Origin: Zeimonas sp036675585
GTDB taxonomy: Bacteria > Pseudomonadota > Gammaproteobacteria > Burkholderiales > Burkholderiaceae_E
Direction: 5' to 3'
NCBI GenBank assembly: GCA_036675585.1
Contig: JAKFES010000042.1
Location: 16,087 to 80,086 of the forward strand
Length of the DNA stretch: 64,000 nucleotides
The notes beneath the pieces were generated by a model. It saw only the letters and a list, made by a program, of their open reading frames with translations. It ran no database searches and was not told the origin of the DNA. Positions 34,829 to 43,648 of this stretch are shown one piece after another (position 1 is the stretch's first letter; the number at the start of each line of letters is the position of its first letter). A program made the translations under genes and the position numbers.

Positions 34829-35197
34829 TCACAACGACTTGCCCTTCGACAAGGGATTTCGCTCGAACGCCATCGCGAACAGCGGAGCCTGCAACGCCAC
34901 GATCAGCCCGAGCAGCAGCGCCAGCCACCGGATGTTCGCCTGCGTCTTCACGATCCAGAACAACAGACCGACCGTGAGTCCGATCTTGACGAACTGCCAG
35001 AGGAAGAACACGACCGGATACGACTCCGGCGAGCGTTTCCTGTGCAGCGTCAATCGCAGCGCGAACAACGCATTCGGGATGACCGCCGCGGCCCCGCCCA
35101 GCATGACGAACCGGGCGCTTTCCCAGCCTGCCCAGACCCCGGCCAACGACGCCAGGACTGCGACAGCAGCGATCTGCAGTCCAACGGCAGCCAACAT
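34829..35197 (-). CDS. atpI: ATP synthase assembly protein AtpI
   Basis: The 122-residue membrane protein has four hydrophobic segments and helps c-ring assembly in some bacteria. LGGAAAVIPNALFALRLTLHRKRSPESYPVVFFLWQFVKIGLTVGLLF is the Betaproteobacterial pattern (given here in parts: LGGAAAVIPNALFALRL, ESYPVVFFLWQFVKIG). The frame is open to a GTG at 35263. That codon lies inside the promoter at 35248-35276 and before the expected transcription start, so the ATG at 35197 is preferred. Confidence 0.9.
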   Translation of the reverse strand: MLAAVGLQIAAVAVLASLAGVWAGWESARFVMLGGAAAVIPNALFALRLTLHRKRSPESYPVVFFLWQFVKIGLTVGLLFWIVKTQANIRWLALLLGLIVALQAPLFAMAFERNPLSKGKSL

Positions 35198-35247
35198 GAT
35201 GCTAAGAATCGGCGGTGGCCGTTGGCCCGCATGGGCAAAGACGCGAG

Positions 35248-35276
35248 ATTCTAGCGTTTGCACTGGAGAGGGTCAA
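35248..35276 (-). promoter_or_regulatory. Sigma70-type promoter of the atp operon
   Basis: On the minus strand TTGACC (35276-35271) and TAGAAT (35253-35248) are separated by exactly 17 bp. Transcription should start near 35241, about 44 nt before the atpI ATG. It lies in the 162-bp gap after parB, which gives the atp operon a start independent of the upstream genes. Confidence 0.8.
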
Positions 35277-35359
35277 ACCGCCTGCGGGCGCCGACGAAGA
35301 CCGGCGAAGGCGCGCGTGCGAATGCCTGCGCGGGGCGTGCGAGGGCGCAGCAAACGGGC

Positions 35360-36262
35360 TCAGTCGGTCTCGATGCCGAGCCGCTCGAGAACGCCCTGGA
35401 ACTGCTCGTGGCTCGAGAACGCGATGGTGAGCTTTCCCCGTCCCTTCGCCGTCGCGCGCAGCGTGACCGGCGTGGCGAGCGCATCGGCGATCCGGTCCTG
35501 CAGGCGCTGCAGATCGCGGTCGGGTGCCGCGCGCCGGCGCGCCGATTCATCGTGCGCTGCCGCGGCCTCGGCGAGCGTCTTCTGCACGAGCTGCTCGGTT
35601 TCGCGCACCGACAGGCGCTTGTCGACGACGCGATGCGCGAGCAGGATCTGATCGGCGGGGTCGAGCGCGAGCAGCGCGCGCGCATGGCCCATGTCGATGT
35701 CTCCGGCCAGCAGCATCGTCTGCACCGGCTCGGCGAGGTGGAGCAGCCGCAGCAGGTTCGACGTCGCGCTGCGCGAGCGGCCCAGCGCCTCGGCCGCCTG
35801 TTCGTGCGAATAGCCGAACTCGGTGGTCAAGCGCCGGATCGCCTGCGCCTGCTCGAGCGGGTTGAGGTCTTCGCGCTGCAGGTTCTCGATCAGCGCCATC
35901 GCGAGCGCCTGCGCGTCGGAGACCTCGCGCACGACCACCGGCACTTCGGACAGGCCCGCGATGCGGGCCGCGCGGAATCGGCGCTCGCCCGCGATGATCT
36001 CCCAGCGCACCCCGTCGATCGGACGCACGACGATCGGCTGCATCAGGCCGTGCCCGCGGATCGAGGCGGCGAGTTCCTGCAGCGACGATTCGTCCATCCG
36101 CGTGCGCGGCTGGTAGCGGCCCGGCTGCATCGCATCGAGCGGCAGCGAACGGATCGGCTCGTCGCCGCGCGACGCCGGCGCGGCGGACGGTTCGTCGCCG
36201 CCGAGCAACGCATCGAGCCCGCGCCCGAGTCCCTTGGCGCGCAGTTTGGTGATCTTGCTCAT
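35360..36262 (-). CDS. parB: Chromosome-partitioning protein ParB
   Basis: The 300-residue CTP-dependent clamp loads at parS sites and spreads on DNA. It has KGLGRGLDALLGG at the N terminus, the CTPase boxes RYQPRTRMDE and GERRFRAARIAG near 45-100, ENLQREDLNPLEQAQA near 125-140, and the HTH EFGYSHEQAAEALGRSRSATSNLLRLL. The C terminus is the dimerisation domain. Its ATG overlaps the parA stop (ATGA). Four matching parS sites lie 3.8-6 kb upstream. Confidence 0.97.
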   Translation of the reverse strand: MSKITKLRAKGLGRGLDALLGGDEPSAAPASRGDEPIRSLPLDAMQPGRYQPRTRMDESSLQELAASIRGHGLMQPIVVRPIDGVRWEIIAGERRFRAARIAGLSEVPVVVREVSDAQALAMALIENLQREDLNPLEQAQAIRRLTTEFGYSHEQAAEALGRSRSATSNLLRLLHLAEPVQTMLLAGDIDMGHARALLALDPADQILLAHRVVDKRLSVRETEQLVQKTLAEAAAAHDESARRRAAPDRDLQRLQDRIADALATPVTLRATAKGRGKLTIAFSSHEQFQGVLERLGIETD

Positions 36263-37281
36263 CGGGAAGTCTCCGGCGAGTCGTGAGCGGACGAGTTCGA
36301 GGGGGAGGGCAATTCGGCGTCGTGCGCATTGGTCGATCGCGCGACCTGCGCGACGCCGGTTGCCGGCGGCGGTGCCGAATCGGCCCGGGGGGGTGCCGCG
36401 GCGCGCGTGCGCTGCGACCAGTCGCGCACGCGTTCGACGAGCTCGCGGCCGAACTCCAGGTACGCGCGCGAGCCTTTCGAATGCGGATCGAAGACGAGCC
36501 CCGGCAGCCCGTAGCTCGGCGCTTCGGCCAGACGGACGTTGCGCGGAATGATCGTGCGGAACACCTTGTCGCCGAAATGCTGCTCGAGTTGCGCCGAGAC
36601 CTGCTGGGTGAGCGTCACGCGCGGATCGAACATCACGCGCAGCAGCCCGATGACCTGCAGATCCGGATTGAAGTTGGCGTGCACTTTCTTGATCGTGTTG
36701 ACCAGGTCGGACAAGCCCTCGAGCGCGAAGTACTCGCATTGCATCGGGATGACGACGCCGTGCGCGGCGCAGAACCCGTTGAGCGTGAGCAGCGACAGCG
36801 ACGGCGGGCAATCGATCAGCACGAAGTCGTACTGGTCGATCACCGCCTCGAGCGCGTCCTTGAGCCGGGATTCCCGCGCGTCGAAATCGACCAGATCGAG
36901 CTCGGCACCCGCCAGATCACGGTTCGACGGGAGCACCGCATAGCCGCCGCCCTCGGACCACTGCGTCGCTTCGACGACGTCGCACAGCCCGATCAGCACC
37001 TGGTAGACCGAGCGCTTGAGCGAGCGCTTTTCGATGCCGCTGCCCATTGTCGCGTTGCCCTGCGGGTCGAGATCGACGAGCAGCGTGCGCTGGCCATGGC
37101 GGCCGAGCGCCGCGGCGAGGTTCACCGAGGTGGTCGTCTTGCCGACGCCTCCCTTCTGGTTTGCAACGACGAAGATCTTCGGAGGTCGATGTGGGCGCCC
37201 GCTCTCGCCACTTTGTGTACGGGCGCTCGCTGTTGCTTCCGTCGTCGGGGCTGGTTGTTCGGCGGGCGCCTCGTCGGTCAT
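36259..37281 (-). CDS. parA: Chromosome-partitioning ATPase ParA (Soj)
   Basis: The 340-residue Walker-type ATPase moves ParB-parS complexes. Deviant Walker A KGGVGKTTT (about 43-51) has both lysines, and the switch segments LLVDLDPQGNATMGSG and LIDCPPSLSLLTLNG are complete. A 30-residue disordered N terminus and a Pro/Ser-rich C-terminal tail (after about 290) extend the family core. Its ATG overlaps the rsmG stop (ATGA). It is chromosomal by context, not a plasmid type. Confidence 0.96.
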   Translation of the reverse strand: MTDEAPAEQPAPTTEATASARTQSGESGRPHRPPKIFVVANQKGGVGKTTTSVNLAAALGRHGQRTLLVDLDPQGNATMGSGIEKRSLKRSVYQVLIGLCDVVEATQWSEGGGYAVLPSNRDLAGAELDLVDFDARESRLKDALEAVIDQYDFVLIDCPPSLSLLTLNGFCAAHGVVIPMQCEYFALEGLSDLVNTIKKVHANFNPDLQVIGLLRVMFDPRVTLTQQVSAQLEQHFGDKVFRTIIPRNVRLAEAPSYGLPGLVFDPHSKGSRAYLEFGRELVERVRDWSQRTRAAAPPRADSAPPPATGVAQVARSTNAHDAELPSPSNSSAHDSPETSR

Positions 37282-38027
37282 CGACCCTCTCCTTCGGCGT
37301 TCGCCGCTGGTTTCGTTTGCGTCGCGTCGTGCTCGTGCTGCAACAGGACCAGCGTTCGCCGCGCATCGAGCTCGGGCACTTCGACCGGGAGTACCGCCTC
37401 GATGCTCCAGCCCTGGTCGAGGCCCGAGGCTTCCTCGTCGCGGACGGCCGCTTTCATGGCGGCGACGACGGTATGCGCTTGCACGAGAGGGGCGATCGCC
37501 CGAGCGTAATCGCCGAGCGACGCGAAGGCGCGGCAGACGATCGCATCGGGCCCTTCGCCCGCTGCCGGAAGCGGCAGCGCCTCGACCCGCTGTTGGCAAA
37601 CTTCCACATTGGTAAGCGCCAACTCCGCTGCAACCTGTCGCAGGAATGCCGCCTTCTTGCCGACCGGCTCGACCAGCAGAAAATCGACGTCGGGCCACAG
37701 CACGGCCAGGACGACGCCAGGCAGCCCGCCTCCGCTTCCGACGTCGACCACGCGGGGACGTCGTCGGCGCGGGTGTGCTCCGGCCTTGGCTTCGAGCCTG
37801 GCGCGCAGCACGGGTGCGATCGCGGCACTATCGAACACATGCTGGACGAGCATCGCATCGGGGTCGCGTACCGCGGTGAGGTTGTACGCACGGTTCCACC
37901 GGGCGAGCAACGCGACGAAGTCGACGAGCTTGTCGGTGAGCGCTCGCTGCTCGGCTTCGTCCGACGGCAGAACAGCCAGCGTAGCCAGCGCGGCGCGTAC
38001 GCGCAGGGCCGCTGCCTCACGCTGCAC
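37278..38027 (-). CDS. rsmG: 16S rRNA (guanine527-N7)-methyltransferase RsmG
   Basis: The 249-residue enzyme uses SAM to make m7G527 in 16S rRNA. RWNRAYNLTAVRDPDAM near 43-59 and the SAM motif VVDVGSGGGLPGVVLAVLWP near 94-113 are conserved, as is PVGKKAAFLRQV. The N terminus is 15-20 residues longer than in E. coli. It starts with GTG at 38027, 11 nt inside mnmG, so translation is coupled. The C-terminal tail is polar and poorly conserved. Confidence 0.95.
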   Translation of the reverse strand: MQREAAALRVRAALATLAVLPSDEAEQRALTDKLVDFVALLARWNRAYNLTAVRDPDAMLVQHVFDSAAIAPVLRARLEAKAGAHPRRRRPRVVDVGSGGGLPGVVLAVLWPDVDFLLVEPVGKKAAFLRQVAAELALTNVEVCQQRVEALPLPAAGEGPDAIVCRAFASLGDYARAIAPLVQAHTVVAAMKAAVRDEEASGLDQGWSIEAVLPVEVPELDARRTLVLLQHEHDATQTKPAANAEGEGR

Positions 38028-39936
38028 GCCGACCGCCGCCTCCCGTCGGGCTGCGCTCGTCGTGGCGCTTCTTCAGATGCACGAGCAGCAGCGAGATCGC
38101 GGCCGGCGTGACGCCGGAGATCCGCGCCGCCTGGCCGACGGTTTCCGGACGCTGCTGCGTCAGTCGCTGGCGCACTTCGATCGAAAGCCCGCGCACCGAC
38201 GCATAGTCGAAGTCCGCCGGGATGGCGAACTGCTCGTTGCGCTCGTTGCGTGCGATCTCGACCTGCTGGCGCGCGATGTATCCGGCGTACTTCAGTTGGA
38301 TCGCGACCTGGTCGGCGACCTGCGGATCGGCGGGCGCCGCGCCGCCGAAGGCCGCGAGCGTCTCGTAATCGACGTCGGGCCGGCGCAGCAGATCGGCCAG
38401 CGAAACGTCGCGCTCGAGCGGATGCCCGAGCAATTCGGTGGCGCGCTCCGGCGAGAGCGTCGCGGGGTGAACCCGGTGCGCACGAAGCCGCTGCAGTTCG
38501 CGTTCGATGGCCTCGCGCTTTCGTTCGAACGCCGCCCAGCGCGCGTCGTCGACGCAGCCGAGTTCGCGCCCGATCGGCGTCAGACGCAGGTCGGCATTGT
38601 CCTCGCGCAGGCTCAATCGGTATTCGGCGCGGCTCGTGAACATCCGGTACGGCTCGGAGACGCCGCGCGTGATCAGGTCATCGACGAGCACGCCGAGATA
38701 GGCCTCGTCGCGGCGCGGGCACCAGGCGTCGCGCCCCTGGACCTGCAGCGCCGCGTTCAGGCCGGCGAGCAGCCCTTGCGCCGCGGCCTCTTCGTATCCC
38801 GTCGTCCCGTTGATCTGGCCGGCGAAGAACAGACCGCCGATCGCGCGTGTTTCCAGCGAGCGCCTGAGCGCCCGCGGATCGAAATAGTCGTACTCGATCG
38901 CGTAGCCGGGCCGAAGCAGATGCGCCCGCTCGAGCCCCGCAATCGAGCGCACGAGATCGATCTGCACGTCGAAGGGCAGGCTCGTCGACACGCCATTCGG
39001 ATAGAACTCGTTCGTCGTCAGCCCCTCGGGCTCGAGGAAGATCTGATGCGAATCCTTGCCGGCGAAGCGCTGGATCTTGTCCTCGATCGACGGGCAGTAG
39101 CGTGGACCGATGCCGTCGATGACGCCCGTATACAGCGGACTGCGATCGAGGCCGCCGCGAATGATCTCGTGCGTGCGCGCGTTGGTATGCGTGACCCAGC
39201 AGGGAACCTGACGCGGATGCGCCTCGGCGCGGCCGAGAAACGAGAAAACGGGCACCGGATCGAGGTCGCCCGGCTGTTCCTCGCAGCGGGCGAAATCGAT
39301 CGTGCGCCCGTCGATCCGCGGCGGAGTACCCGTTTTCAGCCGACCCTGCGGCAGATTCAATTCCTTCAGCCGCTGCGCGAGCGAAACCGACGGCGGATCG
39401 CCTGCACGGCCGGCCGAATAATGGGAGAGCCCGACGTGCACCAGACCGTTCAGGAACGTTCCCGCGGTCAGCACGACTGCCTTCCCGCGGAATCGAACAC
39501 CGAGCTGGGTGACTGCGCCGGCGACGCGATCGCCTTCGAGGATCAGATCGTCGACCGCCTGCTGGAACAGCCACAGGTTCGGCTGGCGTTCCAGCCGCGT
39601 ACGAATGGCCTGGCGATAGAGCACGCGATCGGCCTGCGCACGCGTCGCGCGTACCGCCGGCCCTTTGCTCGCGTTCAGGATACGGAACTGGATACCGGCC
39701 TCGTCGGTCGCCGCCGCCATCGCGCCACCCAGTGCGTCGACCTCCTTCACCAGATGCCCCTTGCCGATCCCGCCGATCGACGGGTTGCACGACATCTGCC
39801 CGAGCGTCTCGATGCTGTGCGTCAGCAACAGCGTCCGGGCGCCCGTCCGGGCGGCCGCCAGCGCGGCTTCCGTGCCCGCATGCCCGCCGCCGACGACGAT
39901 CACGTCGAAATGCTGCGGGTAGTCGATGGAATGCAT
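38017..39936 (-). CDS. mnmG: tRNA uridine-5-carboxymethylaminomethyl modification enzyme MnmG (GidA)
   Basis: The 639-residue FAD protein works with MnmE to modify U34 of certain tRNAs. It has the FAD fingerprint VVGGGHAGTEAALAAARTG (about 13-31), MSCNPSIGGIGKGHLVKEVDALGG, and PRYCPSIEDKIQRF. The second signature GQINGTTGYEEAAAQGLLAG is near 370, and the C-terminal helical domain with DYASVRGLSIEVRQRL binds tRNA. The ATG at 39936 starts at the FAD fold; the frame is open farther upstream without other support. It overlaps rsmG by 11 nt. Confidence 0.97.
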   Translation of the reverse strand: MHSIDYPQHFDVIVVGGGHAGTEAALAAARTGARTLLLTHSIETLGQMSCNPSIGGIGKGHLVKEVDALGGAMAAATDEAGIQFRILNASKGPAVRATRAQADRVLYRQAIRTRLERQPNLWLFQQAVDDLILEGDRVAGAVTQLGVRFRGKAVVLTAGTFLNGLVHVGLSHYSAGRAGDPPSVSLAQRLKELNLPQGRLKTGTPPRIDGRTIDFARCEEQPGDLDPVPVFSFLGRAEAHPRQVPCWVTHTNARTHEIIRGGLDRSPLYTGVIDGIGPRYCPSIEDKIQRFAGKDSHQIFLEPEGLTTNEFYPNGVSTSLPFDVQIDLVRSIAGLERAHLLRPGYAIEYDYFDPRALRRSLETRAIGGLFFAGQINGTTGYEEAAAQGLLAGLNAALQVQGRDAWCPRRDEAYLGVLVDDLITRGVSEPYRMFTSRAEYRLSLREDNADLRLTPIGRELGCVDDARWAAFERKREAIERELQRLRAHRVHPATLSPERATELLGHPLERDVSLADLLRRPDVDYETLAAFGGAAPADPQVADQVAIQLKYAGYIARQQVEIARNERNEQFAIPADFDYASVRGLSIEVRQRLTQQRPETVGQAARISGVTPAAISLLLVHLKKRHDERSPTGGGGRRAA

Positions 39937-40036
39937 CGGGTTCGGGACCTTCGGAAGAAGCCAAGCCGCGGGAGCGCTCGCCGCGATCGACCCGAGGCGC
40001 GCTGCTGCCGTGAAGCGGAGCGGAATTCGAGGGCGA

Positions 40037-40042
40037 ATTATA
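40037..40042 (-). promoter_or_regulatory. Exact TATAAT -10 candidate for the mnmG operon
   Basis: TATAAT reads exactly on the minus strand in a GC-rich surrounding, 95-105 bp before the mnmG start. No TTGACA-like hexamer sits 16-18 bp upstream, so a regulated or extended element is possible. It is one of the few exact -10 hexamers of the window. Confidence 0.45.
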
Positions 40043-40090
40043 AGCCGCCCCGCGCTCTGCGATCGGGAGAGCGACGGACTAAGACCGGTA

Positions 40091-40106
40091 CGTTCCACGT
40101 GAAACG
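40091..40106 (+). other. parS-like site 1
   Basis: CGTTCCACGTGAAACG is a 16-bp near-palindrome matching the ParB binding consensus TGTTNCACGTGAAACA except at the two outer bases. It lies 155 bp before the mnmG start. Confidence 0.8.
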
Positions 40107-40130
40107 CTTCGATCGCCCCGTCCTGGGTCT

Positions 40131-40146
40131 CGTTTCACGTGGAACA
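40131..40146 (-). other. parS-like site 2
   Basis: On the minus strand TGTTCCACGTGAAACG, one outer base from consensus, 24 bp after site 1 and in the opposite orientation. Confidence 0.85.
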
Positions 40147-40264
40147 GGCCCGCTCGAAACGCCCAGCCCTTCCCCGACCGAACGACCCCGTCGGTCGGCG
40201 CCGATTGCGCCGGCCCACCGCCCCCCGCGCCACGTCGCTATCGTCCTATGCGAGAAGCCCACGG

Positions 40265-40280
40265 CGTTCCACGTGAAACG
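40265..40280 (+). other. parS-like site 3
   Basis: CGTTCCACGTGAAACG, identical to site 1, 118 bp after site 2. Three sites within 190 bp make a dense ParB-loading cluster. Confidence 0.8.
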
Positions 40281-40479
40281 CTGGGTAAATCGAGAATCCG
40301 GCACGCGGGCGCAGCGACGTTCGCGCCGCGCGGTGCTCGCGCGGAAAACAACGGCCGTCCGCCTTTTCCCAACCACCACCGTCGCAGACCCAAGGCACTG
40401 CGACCCTCGGCCTTGGAGACAAAAACCGAGCCGCAGTACAGAATATCCCGCTACATACGATGCCCACCACGGAGCGGCC

Positions 40480-40680
40480 ATGAAAATCAACGTCGGCAAC
40501 CTGGATCGCTGGATCCGAATCGCAGCCGGGCTCGTTCTGATCGCACTGGCCGTTTCCGGCACGATCGGGGTCTGGGGCTGGATCGGCGTCGTGCCGCTCG
40601 CGACCGGATTGTTCCGCACCTGCCCCGTGTACGCAGTGCTCGGGATGAGCACCTGTCCGCTCGAAAGACCGCGGGGTTGA
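40480..40680 (+). CDS. DUF2892-family small membrane protein
   Basis: The 66-residue product starts MKINVGNLDRWIRIAAGLVLIAL and has two transmembrane helices. The turn FRTCPVYAVLGMSTC carries a cysteine pair typical of DUF2892, also found as the membrane part of YgaP-type rhodaneses. A role in sulfur or thiol chemistry is possible but not shown. GGAG precedes the ATG. Its stop codon lies in the first unit of a 17-bp tandem repeat. Confidence 0.88.
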   Translation: MKINVGNLDRWIRIAAGLVLIALAVSGTIGVWGWIGVVPLATGLFRTCPVYAVLGMSTCPLERPRG

Positions 40681-40731
40681 GTTCGGCGCTGGGTTGAGTC
40701 CGGCGCGGGGTTGAGTCTGGCGCGGGGCTTG
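40675..40731 (+). repeat. Three tandem 17-bp repeats after DUF2892 gene
   Basis: Three copies of GGTTGAGTYYGGCGCKG-type sequence (40675-40691, 40692-40708, 40709-40725) plus a 6-bp fragment. Copies differ at one to three positions. The first contains the stop codon of the DUF2892 gene. No function is apparent. Confidence 0.75.
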
Positions 40732-40811
40732 CCGAACGGCACCGGTCGGCGATCGGAGCACGCAGCACCCGCGCTTCGGGTGCGCCCCCCGGGACCAGCC
40801 CGCCACGCGAT

Positions 40812-41924
40812 TTAGCGCGCCCGGTCGAGGAGCTCCCGGACGTACGCCGCAATCGCCAGCGACGCGGTCAGTCCCGGCGACTCGATGCCGAACAGATTGA
40901 CCAGGCCGGCGACGCCGTGGCGTTCGGGCCCGTCGATGCGGAAGTCGGCTGCCGGCTCGCCCGCGCCAACGAGCTTCGGACGGATGCCCGCGTACGCCGG
41001 GACCAGCCCGTCGGCGGGCAGCGACGGCCAGTAGGCGCGGATCTGCGGTTCGAAGGCCGCGACTCTCGATGCGTCGACTGCATAATCGATCGCCGATACC
41101 CATTCGACGTCCGGACCGAAGCGCGCCTGGCCGGCGAGATCGAGCGTCAGATGCACACCGAGCCCGGCTTCGTTGGGCAACGGATAGATGAGCCGGGAGA
41201 ACGGGGAACGCCCGCGCAGCGCGAAATAATGGCCCTTGGCCAGGTACAACGGCGGCACCTCTTCCGCTGCAAGACCCGTGATCGCCCGTGCGACCGACTG
41301 CGCCGACAGTCCGCCGGCGTTGATCAGCTCGCGACACTGGACGCGAAGCTCGGCCGCGTCGGCGGCGATGCGCAGCACGAAGCCCTCCGGACACGGCTCG
41401 GCACCGACGAAGGCACTGGCGACGGCGAGCGAAGCACCTCGATCCTGGGCGTCGCCGAGCAGCGCCCGCATCAGCGCATGGCTGTCGACGATTCCCGTCG
41501 ATGTCGACCAGAGCCCCGTCTCGGCCTGCAACCGAGGCTCGAGCGAACGCAGGGCCGAGCCGTCCAGCAGCGGGAGATCGCCCGCCCCACACGCGGTGGC
41601 GCGCGCGCGGATCCGTTCGAGCGCGGGCGCTTGGGAACGATCCGTGGCGACGATCAACTTGCCGCATCGGCGGTGCGCGACGTTGCGCCGCGCACAGTAT
41701 TCATACAGGCGACGCGCACCGTCGATGCACAACGCCGCCTTCAGCGAGCCGGGGTCGTAATAGAGCCCGGCGTGGATGACCTCGCTGTTGCGCGAGCTGG
41801 TCTGGGTTCCGAAGGAGACCTCACGCTCGATAAGGACGACTTCGCGCCCGCTCTGAGCGAGCGCACGGGCAATCGCCAGACCGACGACCCCGGCCCCGAC
41901 GACGACCGTTTCGATCCGGTCCAT
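40812..41924 (-). CDS. FAD oxidoreductase of the L-2-hydroxyglutarate oxidase family
   Basis: The 370-residue DAO-superfamily flavoprotein has VVVGAGVVGLAIARALAQSG (about 7-26) and TSSRNSEVIHAGLYYDPGSLKA near 42-63, the hallmark of L-2-hydroxyglutarate oxidase/dehydrogenase (LhgO). YLAKGHYFALRG lies near 240, with the C-terminal NLFGIESPGLTASLAIA. It would oxidise an L-2-hydroxy acid to the 2-keto acid and pass electrons to oxygen or quinone. It is the last of six tightly spaced minus-strand genes, 21 bp after the GMC oxidoreductase gene. Confidence 0.85.
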   Translation of the reverse strand: MDRIETVVVGAGVVGLAIARALAQSGREVVLIEREVSFGTQTSSRNSEVIHAGLYYDPGSLKAALCIDGARRLYEYCARRNVAHRRCGKLIVATDRSQAPALERIRARATACGAGDLPLLDGSALRSLEPRLQAETGLWSTSTGIVDSHALMRALLGDAQDRGASLAVASAFVGAEPCPEGFVLRIAADAAELRVQCRELINAGGLSAQSVARAITGLAAEEVPPLYLAKGHYFALRGRSPFSRLIYPLPNEAGLGVHLTLDLAGQARFGPDVEWVSAIDYAVDASRVAAFEPQIRAYWPSLPADGLVPAYAGIRPKLVGAGEPAADFRIDGPERHGVAGLVNLFGIESPGLTASLAIAAYVRELLDRAR

Positions 41925-41945
41925 CGCGCCCGAACGATGAACCCT

Positions 41946-43646
41946 TCAGGCGCCGACCGGATCGGCCGGCTGTTCCACGTGAAACACAGCCTGCAATGCC
42001 TCACGGCCCAGCGACTTCGCGTCCTCGAGAATCATCTGTGCCGCCTTCTCCGCAATCATCAACGTCGGCGAATTCGTGTTGCCCGACGTGATCGTCGGCA
42101 TGATCGACGCATCGGCGATCCGCAAACGGGCGACGCGATGACAGCGCAGCCGGGCATCGACGACGGCTCCGGCGCCCACACCCATGTGACACGTACCGAC
42201 CGGGTGGAAGATCGTCGTCCCGATCGCCCCGGCGGCTTCCGCCAGTGCCTCGTCGCTCTGCGCCGCCGCGCCGGGCAAGACCTCGTCCGGCGCGTATCGT
42301 GCGAGCGCCGGCGCGGCCACGATGCGCCGGGTCAACCGCAGCGCCTCGACCGCGACGCGCCGGTCCTCCGCCGTCGACAGATAGTTCGGCGCGATCCTCG
42401 GCGCAGCGAACGGATCGGGCGAGACGGCGTCGACGCGCCCGCGCGCCGTCGGCTTGAGGTTGCAGACCGACGCGGTGAAAGCCGGGAAGCGATGCAGCGG
42501 CTCGCCGAACCGGTCGAGCGACAGCGGCTGCACGTGATATTCGAGGTTCGGCCGCGCCTGGTCGTCCGCGGACCGAGCGAAGGCGCCGAGCTGACTGGGT
42601 GCCATCGTCATCGGTCCGCGCCGGAACAGCAGGTACTGCAGGCCGATTCCTGCACGGCCGCTCCAACGGCTGGCGCGTTCGTTCAGCGTGGCAACGCCGC
42701 GCACCCGATAGATCATCCGCAATTGCAGATGATCCTGCAGATTCGCGCCGACGCCCGGCAGCGCGACGCGCGGATCGATCCCGGCGGCGCGCAAGCGCAC
42801 CGGGTCGCCGACGCCCGAGCGCTGCAGCAGATGAGGGGTGCCGATGGCGCCGGCCGACAGGATCACCTCGCGATCACAAAGTGCATACTTGCTCTCGCCG
42901 GAAGGCCCGCCAATTCGATACTCGACGCCTTCGACTCGGGGCACCTCGCCGTCGGACAGGCGAAGCCGCATCGCGTGCGCCTGCGTGCGCACGACCAGGT
43001 TCGGGCGCTGCAGCGCCGGCCGCAGGAACGCTTTCGATGCGTTCCAGCGGATACCGCGCCGCTGATTCACGTCGAAATACCCGCAGCCGAAATTATCCCC
43101 GCGGTTGAAATCGTCGGTGCGCGCAATCCCGCTTTGCGCCGCCGCGTCGCGGAACGCATCGAGGATCTCCCAGCGCAAGCGCTGTCGTTCGACCCGCCAT
43201 TCGCCGCCGTGCCCGTGCAGCGGGTCGTCGGTCCCGCCATCGCGCGACCAGTGGTTCTCGTGGCGCAGAAAGAAGGGAAGCACTTCGTCCCACGTCCACC
43301 CGTCGTTGCCGGCGGCGGCCCACGCGTCGTAATCGCCGCGCTGGCCGCGCATGTAGATCATCCCGTTGATCGACGAGCATCCGCCGAAACCCTTGCCCCT
43401 CGGGTAGCCGATCGTGCGACCGCCGAGCCCCGCTTCGGCTTCGGTCCGGTACAACCAGTCGGTTCGGGGGTTCCCGATGCAATACAGGTAACCCACCGGA
43501 ATGTGGATCCACAGGTATCGATCCTCGACCCCCGCCTCCAGGAGCAGCACACGGGTGCGCGCATCGGCCGAGAGCCGGTTCGCCAGCAGGCAACCGGCGG
43601 TTCCGGCACCGACCACGATGTAATCGAAGCGTTCGTCGGTCGGCAC
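41946..43646 (-). CDS. GMC-family flavin oxidoreductase (alcohol/choline dehydrogenase-like)
   Basis: The 566-residue GMC enzyme oxidises primary alcohols using FAD. It has the ADP-binding VVGAGTAGCLLANRLSAD near 13-30, the GMC signature GYPRGKGFGGCSSINGMIYMRG near 82-103, CDREVILSAGAIGTPHLLQRSGVG near 255-278, and a C-terminal active site FHPVGTCHMG with TSGNTNSPTLMIAEKAA. The upstream ADH stop overlaps a TTG at 43652; I use GTG 43646, as no ATG is available. A perfect parS site lies in its last codons (AVFHVEQ). Confidence 0.88.
   Translation of the reverse strand: MPTDERFDYIVVGAGTAGCLLANRLSADARTRVLLLEAGVEDRYLWIHIPVGYLYCIGNPRTDWLYRTEAEAGLGGRTIGYPRGKGFGGCSSINGMIYMRGQRGDYDAWAAAGNDGWTWDEVLPFFLRHENHWSRDGGTDDPLHGHGGEWRVERQRLRWEILDAFRDAAAQSGIARTDDFNRGDNFGCGYFDVNQRRGIRWNASKAFLRPALQRPNLVVRTQAHAMRLRLSDGEVPRVEGVEYRIGGPSGESKYALCDREVILSAGAIGTPHLLQRSGVGDPVRLRAAGIDPRVALPGVGANLQDHLQLRMIYRVRGVATLNERASRWSGRAGIGLQYLLFRRGPMTMAPSQLGAFARSADDQARPNLEYHVQPLSLDRFGEPLHRFPAFTASVCNLKPTARGRVDAVSPDPFAAPRIAPNYLSTAEDRRVAVEALRLTRRIVAAPALARYAPDEVLPGAAAQSDEALAEAAGAIGTTIFHPVGTCHMGVGAGAVVDARLRCHRVARLRIADASIMPTITSGNTNSPTLMIAEKAAQMILEDAKSLGREALQAVFHVEQPADPVGA
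41971..41986 (+). other. parS-like site 4 (inside GMC gene)
   Basis: TGTTCCACGTGAAACA, the full 16-bp consensus, sits in the 3' coding end of the GMC oxidoreductase, where it codes VFHVEQ on the minus strand. It is 1.7 kb from the mnmG-proximal cluster and the best match of the four. Confidence 0.88.
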
Positions 43647-43648
43647 GA

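Larger units (their letters stand above)
39937..40479. other. Non-coding control region upstream of mnmG with parS sites
   Basis: These 543 bp hold no convincing gene. They contain three parS-like palindromes (listed separately) and, on the minus strand, an exact TATAAT at 40042-40037, a likely -10 for the mnmG operon about 95 bp before its ATG. The -35 region is not a good match. The rest shows no clear terminator; the right part near 40440-40479 precedes the DUF2892 gene. Confidence 0.6.

Noticed and set aside
35198..35263. GTG at 35263 as atpI start
   Set aside because: It lies inside the -35/-10 promoter and before the expected transcription start.
39937..40098. N-terminal extension of mnmG to 40098
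   Set aside because: The frame is open but runs past the TATAAT element and the MnmG FAD fold begins at the ATG at 39936.
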